Under the pieces are notes generated by a model. That model did no database searches, was not told the DNA's origin, and saw only the letters and a program-made list of their open reading frames with translations. Positions 7,670-12,758 of a DNA stretch of 12,758 bases are shown here, in pieces; the first letter of the stretch is position 1; each line of letters begins with the position of its first letter. The position numbers and the translations under genes are program-made. The stretch is taken from the NCBI GenBank assembly GCA_020720905.1, contig DYNT01000021.1:1-12758 (forward strand), given 5' to 3'. This stretch comes from Micavibrio aeruginosavorus (lineage in GTDB: Bacteria; Pseudomonadota; Alphaproteobacteria; UBA9219).

Positions 7670-8212
7670 TTAATCCTTTATATTAATTGCATACCGACGC
7701 CTTACGTGTCCCTCGTGAAAAATCGAAGGAGCTTTGTCAAGGAGAACGCCTCCATTCGATTCAATTGCTTTCCATGAGGCGGGATTGTCATCATCCGCAG
7801 TAACAAAAACGCGCTCGATGCAAAGCGCCTTCATTTTTAAGAGACCCAACGCCAGCATCTTCTTTGCATAACCTTGCCGCATCATGGAGGGACGCACCCC
7901 GTAGCCAATATGGCCGCCATGTACTTCAAGAAAGTCATTCAGCTCATAACGAAGACTGATCGCGCCGATAAAATCCGTCTCATTAACAAGCCAATAATCG
8001 TTATAAGGCACGCGCTTGCGCTCAATCCCATCGGGAGGCGTAAAAAAACCACCTTGACTGTTGATCCCTTCCAAATGGTCAAAAGGGTCTTGCTCAATCT
8101 TTTGAATTTCCTCTTCAGGGGGAATATCGCGAATGCCAATGCGAAAACCCTCCCTCATCGCCGCAAGGTACGAGGCCAGATAACGTGTGTCGGGAAGAAT
8201 AAGACGAAGCAT
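7670..8212 (-). CDS. GNAT family N-acetyltransferase
   Basis: This 180-residue protein has the GNAT fold signature. Motif A, the acetyl-CoA pyrophosphate loop, is HIGYGVRPSMMRQGYAKKML (about residues 100-119), with RQGYAK as the R/Q-x-x-G-x-G/A element. It is followed by VTADDDNPASWKAIESNGG, the conserved Asn and small-residue region that contacts CoA. Such enzymes transfer an acetyl group from acetyl-CoA to an amine on a small molecule, a peptide N-terminus or a ribosomal protein; the substrate here is unknown. GAGGA lies 4 bases before the ATG. It is placed inside the pdh cluster, between pdhC and lpd, downstream of a multi-hairpin repeat, and looks like an insertion into the usual gene order. 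The next gene starts 3 bases after its stop. Confidence 0.9.
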   Translation of the reverse strand: MLRLILPDTRYLASYLAAMREGFRIGIRDIPPEEEIQKIEQDPFDHLEGINSQGGFFTPPDGIERKRVPYNDYWLVNETDFIGAISLRYELNDFLEVHGGHIGYGVRPSMMRQGYAKKMLALGLLKMKALCIERVFVTADDDNPASWKAIESNGGVLLDKAPSIFHEGHVRRRYAINIKD

Positions 8213-8234
8213 GGATTCCTCAATTTATAAACCA

Positions 8235-8378
8235 CCCTCCCCTTGCGGGAGGGTCGAAAACATGAAGTGTTTTCGGGGAGGGGTTCGCATCAAAACGACC
8301 GTAACCCCTCACCTGCAAAATCTAAGACTTGCTTTACGCAAGCCTAAGATTTTGCTTCCTCTCCCGCAAGGGGAGAGG
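8235..8378. repeat. Multi-hairpin GC-rich repeat cluster between pdhC and the GNAT gene
   Basis: Five adjacent stem-loops fill this gap. H1: CCCTCCC (8235-8241) with GGGAGGG (8247-8253). H2: CGAAAACA (8255-8262) with TGTTTTCG (8268-8275). H3: GAGGGGTT (8278-8285) with AACCCCTC (8303-8310). H4: arms at 8315-8332 and 8338-8355, 16 of 18 pairs, 5-base loop. H5: CCTCTCCC (8358-8365) with GGGAGAGG (8371-8378). The outer hairpins resemble REP/BIME-type units, with CCTCCC-type stems around a TTGC or GCAA loop. On the minus-strand transcript this could protect the upstream pdh message from 3' exonucleases or attenuate read-through into the GNAT-lpd part. Confidence 0.85.
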
Positions 8379-8391
8379 GACTTTCTTTATT

Positions 8392-9255
8392 TCACACCAC
8401 CAACCCATAAGGTTTTTCGATCAGCGTTTTGAAGGCCGCGAGGAACTGAGCGCCCACCGCGCCATCGACCGCGCGATGATCGACGGATAGCGTGCAGGGC
8501 ATCACAGTGGCAACAGCCAGTTGGCCATTCTTCACAACGGGACGTTGCTCACCCGCGCCAACGGCCAGAATGCAAGCCTGTGGCGGATTGATGATGGCGG
8601 CGAAGTCGCGCACGCCAAACATGCCAAGGTTAGAGATTGTAAAGCCACCGCCCTGATATTCATCAGGGCGAAGCTTACCGTCCTTGGCACGCGCAGCAAG
8701 GTCTTTCATCTCCGCCGAAATCGCGGCAAGGGACTTTGTTTCAGCGCCCTTGATAATCGGCGTAATAAGACCCGACGGCGTGGCCACGGCCACAGAAATA
8801 TCGGCGCGGCGATAGCGCAAGATAGCATCGTTCGTCCAGCTGGCGTTGGCATCGGGCACTTTTTTCAAAGCCAGCGCCACGGCGCGGATCACGCAATCGT
8901 TGACGGAGATTTTACTGCCGGACGTTTCATGCGCCGCGACGCGAAGCGCCAGAAGTTCGTCAATTTCGCAATCGACCGATAGGTAGAAATGCGGAACGGT
9001 TTGCTTGGATTCGGACAAACGCTTGGCAATCGTTTTGCGCATCCCGCTGTTGGGAATCGCGTCATAGGGAGTCTCGCCCGTGATGGGCGCAGCCACAAGG
9101 GACAAACGGCCCACGTCCGCGCTTTCCACGTCGGCGCGAACGATGCGGCCATTCGGCCCCGATCCGGTGATGAGGCGCAGGTCAACGCCCTTTTGCTCGG
9201 CCATGCGTTTGGCAAGAGGGCTTGCGATGATGCGGTCTTTTGCAGGTAATCCCAT
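8392..9255 (-). CDS. pdhC: Pyruvate dehydrogenase E2, dihydrolipoamide acetyltransferase lacking a lipoyl domain
   Basis: This E2 core transfers the acetyl group from lipoamide to CoA. The 287 residues begin at once with the peripheral-subunit-binding domain (IIASPLAKRMAEQKGVDL to GPNGRIVRADV, residues 10-42) and a short linker. The catalytic domain follows, with FTISNLGMFGV and the active-site HRAVDG (H260, D264). Usual E2 proteins have one or more ~80-residue lipoyl domains before the binding domain and exceed 400 residues; none is present here. The start looks genuine: AAGGAG lies 9 bases before the ATG, the same frame upstream shows no lipoyl sequence, and the 228-base gap to pdhB is filled by a repeat. 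The swinging arm must come from PdhB. Hairpin-rich repeats flank the gene on both sides. Confidence 0.95.
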   Translation of the reverse strand: MGLPAKDRIIASPLAKRMAEQKGVDLRLITGSGPNGRIVRADVESADVGRLSLVAAPITGETPYDAIPNSGMRKTIAKRLSESKQTVPHFYLSVDCEIDELLALRVAAHETSGSKISVNDCVIRAVALALKKVPDANASWTNDAILRYRRADISVAVATPSGLITPIIKGAETKSLAAISAEMKDLAARAKDGKLRPDEYQGGGFTISNLGMFGVRDFAAIINPPQACILAVGAGEQRPVVKNGQLAVATVMPCTLSVDHRAVDGAVGAQFLAAFKTLIEKPYGLVV

Positions 9256-9269
9256 AATCTATAGTCTCC

Positions 9270-9302
9270 TTAAATACCTATCCCGCCAAAGGCTGGTGGC
9301 AT
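9270..9302 (-). CDS. Possible 10-codon leader ORF before pdhC
   Basis: An ATG at 9302 opens MPPAFGGIGI and stops with TAA at 9270-9272. It is preceded by AAGGAGAGG, the strongest ribosome-binding sequence of the gap, about 6 bases before the ATG. Its stop codon overlaps the AAGGAG that serves pdhC. It may be a leader peptide that loads ribosomes onto pdhC, or the remnant of an older pdhC start. It is not in frame with pdhC. The coding call is tentative. Confidence 0.3.
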   Translation of the reverse strand: MPPAFGGIGI

Positions 9303-9339
9303 ATTGTTCCTCTCCTTTTTGAAGAGAGCCTTCTTTATT

Positions 9340-9475
9340 CCCTCCCCCCTCGCGGGGGAGGCTAGGTGGGGGGGAGAGCGACTGAGCCACTCATGATCGG
9401 GGTTTAATCCTGACCGGATAGCCTTTAGCTTAGTGTCACGCCCCCCTCCCTAACCCTCCCCGCAAGGGGGAGGGA
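9340..9475. repeat. REP-like double hairpin element between pdhB and pdhC
   Basis: CCTCCCCC (9341-9348) pairs with GGGGGAGG (9354-9361). At the other end CCCTCCCC (9454-9461) pairs with GGGGAGGG (9467-9474). The G-rich run at about 9363-9374 is also complementary to the C-rich run at about 9440-9452, so the whole unit can fold as one long palindrome. Between them is a small ATCC/GGAT hairpin at 9408-9420. The ends resemble those of the 8235-8378 cluster on the other side of pdhC. It begins 8 bases after the pdhB stop codon and may stabilise the upstream message or cause partial termination. Confidence 0.85.
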
Positions 9476-9483
9476 ACTTCACA

Positions 9484-10854
9484 TTAAGCCGCCTTTCTAT
9501 AACAGACTGTGCGAACGGCTTCGATGATGTCCGAAGGTTGAGGCAGCGCCAGCTTTTCCAAATTGGCGGCGTAGGGCATCGGTACATCCGCGCCATGCAC
9601 GCGCACCATCGGCGCATCCAAATAATCGAACGCATGCTCCATCATCTGCGCCGCAATTTCCGCGCCAATGCCCGCAAACGGCCAGCTTTCCTCAACCGCC
9701 ACAAGGCGGTTGGTCTTCATCACGCTTTGCACGATGGTGTCCGTATCCAAAGGACGCAACGTGCGCATGTTGATGACTTCCGCCGATATGCCTTCGGCGA
9801 CCAAAGCCTCGGCCGCCTCTAACGCATGGCCTACCATACGCGAAAACGCCACGATGGTCACATCGCTACCTTCACGCATAATCCGAGCCTTGCCGAGGGG
9901 AGCCGTAAAGTCCTCATCATCGGGCAGCTCAAAGCTTTGGCCATAGAGCATCTCATGCTCAAGGCAAATAACGGGGTTAGGATCACGGATCGCACTTTTC
10001 AAAAGCCCCTTGGCATCCGCGCTGTCATAAGGCGCAATGACTTTAAGGCCTGGAATATGCGCGTACCAGCTGGCATAGCACTGCGAATGCTGCGCCGCCA
10101 CGCGTGCCGCCGCGCCGTTGGGGCCGCGAAACACGATGGGGCAACCCATTTGACCGCCCGACATATAGCGCGTCTTGGCGGCAGAGTTGACGATCTGGTC
10201 AATCGCCTGCATGGCAAAGTTCATCGTCATAAACTCGACAATCGGCGTAAGGCCGCCAAAGGCCGCGCCAACGCCAAGCCCTGCAAAGCCCATCTCGGTA
10301 ATAGGCGTGTCGATCACGCGCTTGTCGCCAAACTCATCCCACAAACCTTGCGAGACTTTATACGCGCCGTTGTACTCGGCCACTTCCTCACCCAGCAAAA
10401 CGATGTTTTCATCACGGCGCATTTCCTCGCCCATCGCTTCGCGCAAGGCTTCGCGCACCGTCAGCGTTTTGTAATGAGCATAAGTCTTATCGTCAGCAAC
10501 CGGAGCGGAAACAGGCGATGAAGAAACAACGGCGGGAGCGGATGCAGATTCAGTGGCAGGAGCCATAGGCGCGGTTTTGCTTTGATGCTGATCCAAAGCG
10601 GCGCTATCCTCGCCCTCCTCCAGCAAAAGCGCGATGGGCGTATTCACCGCCACGCCTTGCGATCCAGCGGGGATAAGGATCTTGCCAATCACGCCTTCAT
10701 CAGCGGCTTCGACTTCCATCGTCGCCTTATCGGTTTCGATTTCCGCAATCACATCGCCGCTGCAGACTTTATCGCCTTCATTTTTGACCCAACGCGCTAA
10801 AGTTCCTTCGGTCATCGTGGGCGACAAGGCAGGCATCAAAATCTCAATGGTCAT
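9484..10854 (-). CDS. pdhB: Pyruvate dehydrogenase E1 beta with N-terminal lipoyl domain
   Basis: With PdhA this 456-residue subunit decarboxylates pyruvate using thiamine diphosphate and passes the acetyl group to lipoamide. Residues 1-80 are a complete lipoyl domain (IEILMPALSPTMTEGTLARW) with the lipoylated lysine K43 in ETDKATMEVEA. Residues ~84-122 form an Ala/Pro/Ser-rich flexible linker. The E1-beta fold runs from about 127, including LLGEEVAEYNGAYKVSQG with the cofactor-binding glutamate and VIDTPITEMGFAGLGVGAAF. A lipoyl-E1-beta fusion is common in alphaproteobacteria. Here it is the only lipoyl domain visible in the whole complex. AAGGA lies 8 bases before the ATG, 17 bases after the pdhA stop. 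Confidence 0.97.
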   Translation of the reverse strand: MTIEILMPALSPTMTEGTLARWVKNEGDKVCSGDVIAEIETDKATMEVEAADEGVIGKILIPAGSQGVAVNTPIALLLEEGEDSAALDQHQSKTAPMAPATESASAPAVVSSSPVSAPVADDKTYAHYKTLTVREALREAMGEEMRRDENIVLLGEEVAEYNGAYKVSQGLWDEFGDKRVIDTPITEMGFAGLGVGAAFGGLTPIVEFMTMNFAMQAIDQIVNSAAKTRYMSGGQMGCPIVFRGPNGAAARVAAQHSQCYASWYAHIPGLKVIAPYDSADAKGLLKSAIRDPNPVICLEHEMLYGQSFELPDDEDFTAPLGKARIMREGSDVTIVAFSRMVGHALEAAEALVAEGISAEVINMRTLRPLDTDTIVQSVMKTNRLVAVEESWPFAGIGAEIAAQMMEHAFDYLDAPMVRVHGADVPMPYAANLEKLALPQPSDIIEAVRTVCYRKAA

Positions 10855-10871
10855 AATAAAATCCTTTTCCC

Positions 10872-11885
10872 TTAAATTGATGCGTCAGACAAAACGTCCG
10901 TGTACAATTCGGACGGATCGGGTTCGGGGCTTTCTTGCGCGAAGGTGGCGGCATCGGTCACGATCTTTTTGATCTCTTTTTCGATGCTCTTCAGGTTCTC
11001 TTCTGATGCCAACTTATCCTTCAAAAGCCTTGCGCGAAGCGTTTCAATGGGATCGCGTTGATCTTTCCATTGATCGACTTCTTCCTTCGTCCTGTACTTG
11101 GCGGGATCAGACATGCCGTGGCCACGATAGCGGTACGTATCCATCTCTAACAAGACAGGGCCTTTGCCGGAGCGCGCCTGTTCGATAGCCTCAAGAGCCG
11201 CTGCATAAACCTGCGAGACATTCTGGCCATCGACTTTATGGCCATGAATGCCATAGGCCTCACCGCGCTGGCTTTGATCGCCTGCCGCATGACGCTTTCT
11301 GGCCGTTCCCATCGCGTATTGGTTGTTTTCGATGATGTACACGATGGGCAACTTCCACAAAGCCGCCATGTTAAAGCTTTCGTACACCTGCCCCTGATTG
11401 GTCGCGCCGTCGCCCATAAAGGTCACGCAGACGCCGCCGTCATTCTTATAACGATGGGCAAAGGCAAGCCCCGTGCCAATGGGAACCTGAGCCCCCACAA
11501 TGCCGTGGCCGCCGTAAAAATGTTTCTCAACGCTGAACATATGCATCGAGCCGCCCTTGCCTTTGGAATAGCCGCCGATACGCCCCGTCAGCTCTGCCAT
11601 CACGCCCTTGGGATCCATGCCCATCATCAGCATTTGCCCATGATCGCGGTAGGATGTGATGCAGGAATCCTCTGGACGCATGGCCGACAGCACGCCCGTC
11701 GTCACGGCTTCCTCGCCAATATACAGATGGCAAAAACCGCCGATCAGCCCCATGCCGTACAGTTGCGCGGCCTTTTCCTCAAAGCGGCGGATCAGCAGCA
11801 TCTCTCGCCATGCGCGGACAAGATCCAAAGCGGGAGCGGCAGAGGTTTGTGACTCGACAGTCTTAAGACGGGCGGAAAATTTCAT
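10872..11885 (-). CDS. pdhA: Pyruvate dehydrogenase E1 alpha
   Basis: This is the thiamine-diphosphate-binding subunit of pyruvate dehydrogenase E1. The cofactor motif GDG...NN starts at FMGDGATNQGQVYESFNMAA and ends at IIENNQYAMGTA. The conserved loop YRYRGHGMSDPAKYR carries the usual active-site residues, and GGSMHMF and GIVGAQVPIGTGLAFA are also characteristic. Length is about 337 residues. The frame also offers ATGs at 11930 and 11906. I chose 11885 (MKFSARLK) because AGGA lies 8 bases upstream. The ATG at 11906 has GGAG 5 bases upstream and remains possible. The ATG at 11930 lacks a good site and abuts a strong hairpin. It is the first pdh gene after ftsB, with an unusual 5' region containing that hairpin and the 115-base repeat. 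Confidence 0.96.
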   Translation of the reverse strand: MKFSARLKTVESQTSAAPALDLVRAWREMLLIRRFEEKAAQLYGMGLIGGFCHLYIGEEAVTTGVLSAMRPEDSCITSYRDHGQMLMMGMDPKGVMAELTGRIGGYSKGKGGSMHMFSVEKHFYGGHGIVGAQVPIGTGLAFAHRYKNDGGVCVTFMGDGATNQGQVYESFNMAALWKLPIVYIIENNQYAMGTARKRHAAGDQSQRGEAYGIHGHKVDGQNVSQVYAAALEAIEQARSGKGPVLLEMDTYRYRGHGMSDPAKYRTKEEVDQWKDQRDPIETLRARLLKDKLASEENLKSIEKEIKKIVTDAATFAQESPEPDPSELYTDVLSDASI

Positions 11886-11936
11886 GTCTTGTTTCCTATG
11901 GCTCATTAAAGCTCCAAAACTATAACCCATTCACTT

Positions 11937-11974
11937 CAAGAGTTGGTTTTCTGAGAGAAGAAAACCAACTCTTG
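11937..11974. promoter_or_regulatory. Perfect 16-base-pair hairpin in the pdhA leader
   Basis: CAAGAGTTGGTTTTCT (11937-11952) is exactly complementary to 11959-11974 across a 6-base loop. It lies 51 bases before the chosen pdhA start codon and 18 bases from the 115-base repeat. Neither strand has a T-run after it, so it does not look like a standard terminator. It could be an operator dyad or an RNA element in the pdhA leader. Confidence 0.75.
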
Positions 11975-11992
11975 GCCTGTTTTGGGTCTATA

Positions 11993-12107
11993 TATACTAC
12001 GTCAACTTGAAAACCCGAAAACTTTTTGGCCGCGGAGACCTGTTTCCTTTTAGGTTATGTGGCTTGGCGGAGAAAAATTTTTCGGGTTTTCAAGCGGACG
12101 GACTATA
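11993..12107. repeat. 115-base palindromic intergenic element, copy 2
   Basis: Same length and orientation as the element at 2569-2683, about 90% identical overall. The perfect core arms CTTGAAAACCCGAAAA are at 12006-12021, with the reverse complement at 12079-12094. All differences from copy 1 fall in the 38-base centre. Both ends are TATA, and this copy sits next to a further TATA. It lies 75 bases after the ftsB-like stop and 107 bases before the chosen pdhA start. Read on the minus strand, its end near pdhA contains TTGACG, a -35-like hexamer, but I see no convincing -10 partner. Confidence 0.88.
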
Positions 12108-12182
12108 ACTTATGCACAAGTAAAGGAATTAAAGGCTCCTGCCCAAAAAAGCAAACCCCTGAGTGTGCAGTGCAACAAAATA

Positions 12183-12527
12183 TCACGGAGTCTTAGACGA
12201 TACTGGTGATTTATCCTTTGGCGTTAGGATAATGATTTCATTAGGCTTGGAATAATTTAAAAGCTCACGCGCTTTTTCATCCAGCAAATCGGGATCCATA
12301 CTTTTATCACGCAATAACTGCGTGCGGTGTTCCAACTCTTCCCGCTCTTTTGTCAAACGGGCCAGATTCGCCTCACCGATTTTAATTTCGTTTTGAACGC
12401 GCAACATGGCGAACCAGCCACGGTCGCCCTGCACGGTATGATACAGGAAATACCCCACCAAGGCAGCCCCGATCAGCGACCAAAAGAGCTGCCCCACCCA
12501 CTTGTATTTTTTCCGGCGCTTGAGCAT
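12183..12527 (-). CDS. ftsB: FtsB/DivIC-like septum formation initiator protein
   Basis: This 114-residue bitopic protein has a short basic cytoplasmic N-terminus (MLKRRKKYKWVG), one membrane helix (about 15-32) and a periplasmic coiled coil (about 42-76, rich in Glu, Arg and Leu). The end, DPDLLDEKARELLNYSKPNE, is typical of the DivIC/FtsB family, where such a motif follows the coiled coil. FtsB acts with FtsL and FtsQ in the divisome to activate septal wall synthesis. Its position directly upstream of pdhA is the conserved alphaproteobacterial arrangement and supports the call. The ribosome-binding site before the ATG is weak (AGCGATATACCA). The symbol is used in the family sense; some annotations say divIC. 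Confidence 0.88.
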   Translation of the reverse strand: MLKRRKKYKWVGQLFWSLIGAALVGYFLYHTVQGDRGWFAMLRVQNEIKIGEANLARLTKEREELEHRTQLLRDKSMDPDLLDEKARELLNYSKPNEIIILTPKDKSPVSSKTP

Positions 12528-12587
12528 TGGTATATCGCTTCATCAAGTTTGAAAGGACTGAACCAATTTGTTCCGTCCTTTTTCCTG

Positions 12588-12708
12588 CCGTCATCGCGAG
12601 ACCCCTTTAAGGAGCCGTGGTGATCCCGCCCTTTAATTGCAAACAAGATCAAGGAGGGGAACGACAGGAGATGGATTGCCGCGCTCCCGTTGGTCGCTCG
12701 CAATGACG
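12588..12708. repeat. Large palindromic repeat with CCGTCATCGCGAG ends, copy 2
   Basis: CCGTCATCGCGAG (12588-12600) opens the element and CTCGCAATGACG (12697-12708) closes it in inverted orientation. Inside, GGAGCCGTGGTGATCC roughly mirrors GGATTGCCGCGCTCCC-type sequence (GATGGATTGCCGCGCTCCCG at 12670-12689). It is a diverged relative of the element at 5830-5967 and fills most of the gap upstream of the ftsB-like gene. The remaining 50 bases to the window edge show nothing I can identify. Confidence 0.8.
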
Positions 12709-12758
12709 CAGGATCTTCTGGAATTAATAATCTGTTCCCTAACCCATCAAAACGGACG

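Noticed and set aside
8227..8391. CRISPR-like array between pdhC and the GNAT gene
   Set aside because: The units are inverted hairpins of different sequence, not direct repeats with equal spacers.
9826..10521. 231-codon open frame on the plus strand within pdhB
   Set aside because: It is a shadow of pdhB, Arg/His/Ala-rich with no family resemblance.
11975..12000. Promoter for pdhA from TTGACG at the element edge plus the TATATATA run
   Set aside because: The spacing between TTGACG and the TATA run is far too short for a -35/-10 pair, and no good -10 lies 16-18 bases away.

Overview
The window looks like a chromosomal segment of an alphaproteobacterium. The main reason is the order ftsB-pdhA-pdhB-pdhC-lpd on one strand, with a lipoyl domain fused to the E1-beta subunit (PdhB); both are typical of that class. 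Base composition is moderate and coding is dense. The gene-free gaps are short (all under 300 bases) and unusually rich in palindromic repeats. I cannot name a genus.

Layout from left to right. (1) Positions 1-2432, minus strand: a two-gene sulfur unit, a CoA-disulfide/persulfide reductase with a C-terminal rhodanese domain followed by a TauE/SafE sulfite-exporter-type permease that runs off the left edge. (2) 2703-4784, minus: a large MscS-type mechanosensitive channel. (3) 5015-5728, plus: a Bax inhibitor-1/YccA family membrane protein with a clear intrinsic terminator; it is the only plus-strand gene. (4) 6006-12527, minus: ftsB-like gene, pdhA (E1 alpha), pdhB (lipoyl-E1 beta), pdhC (E2), then a GNAT acetyltransferase and a small two-helix membrane protein inserted before lpd (E3). 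The last three genes are tightly coupled: 3 bases separate the GNAT and small gene, and an ATGA overlap joins the small gene to lpd.

Together pdhA, pdhB, pdhC and lpd encode a whole pyruvate dehydrogenase complex. The unusual point is that PdhC has no lipoyl domain: it starts directly at the peripheral-subunit-binding domain, and Lpd has none either. The only lipoyl domain visible in the complex is therefore at the N-terminus of PdhB. pdhC is also bracketed on both sides by GC-rich multi-hairpin repeats, which suggests local rearrangement.

The most novel non-coding signal is a pair of 115-base imperfect palindromes (2569-2683 and 11993-12107). All 77 outer bases are identical between the two copies, while the 38-base centre differs at 12 positions. 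Both lie in the same orientation, between a minus-strand gene end and the start of the next minus-strand gene. Two further large palindromes with CCGTCATTGCGAG-type ends (5830-5967, 12588-12708) belong to a repeat type seen in many bacterial genomes. I found no rRNA, tRNA, CRISPR array, phage gene or transposase gene.
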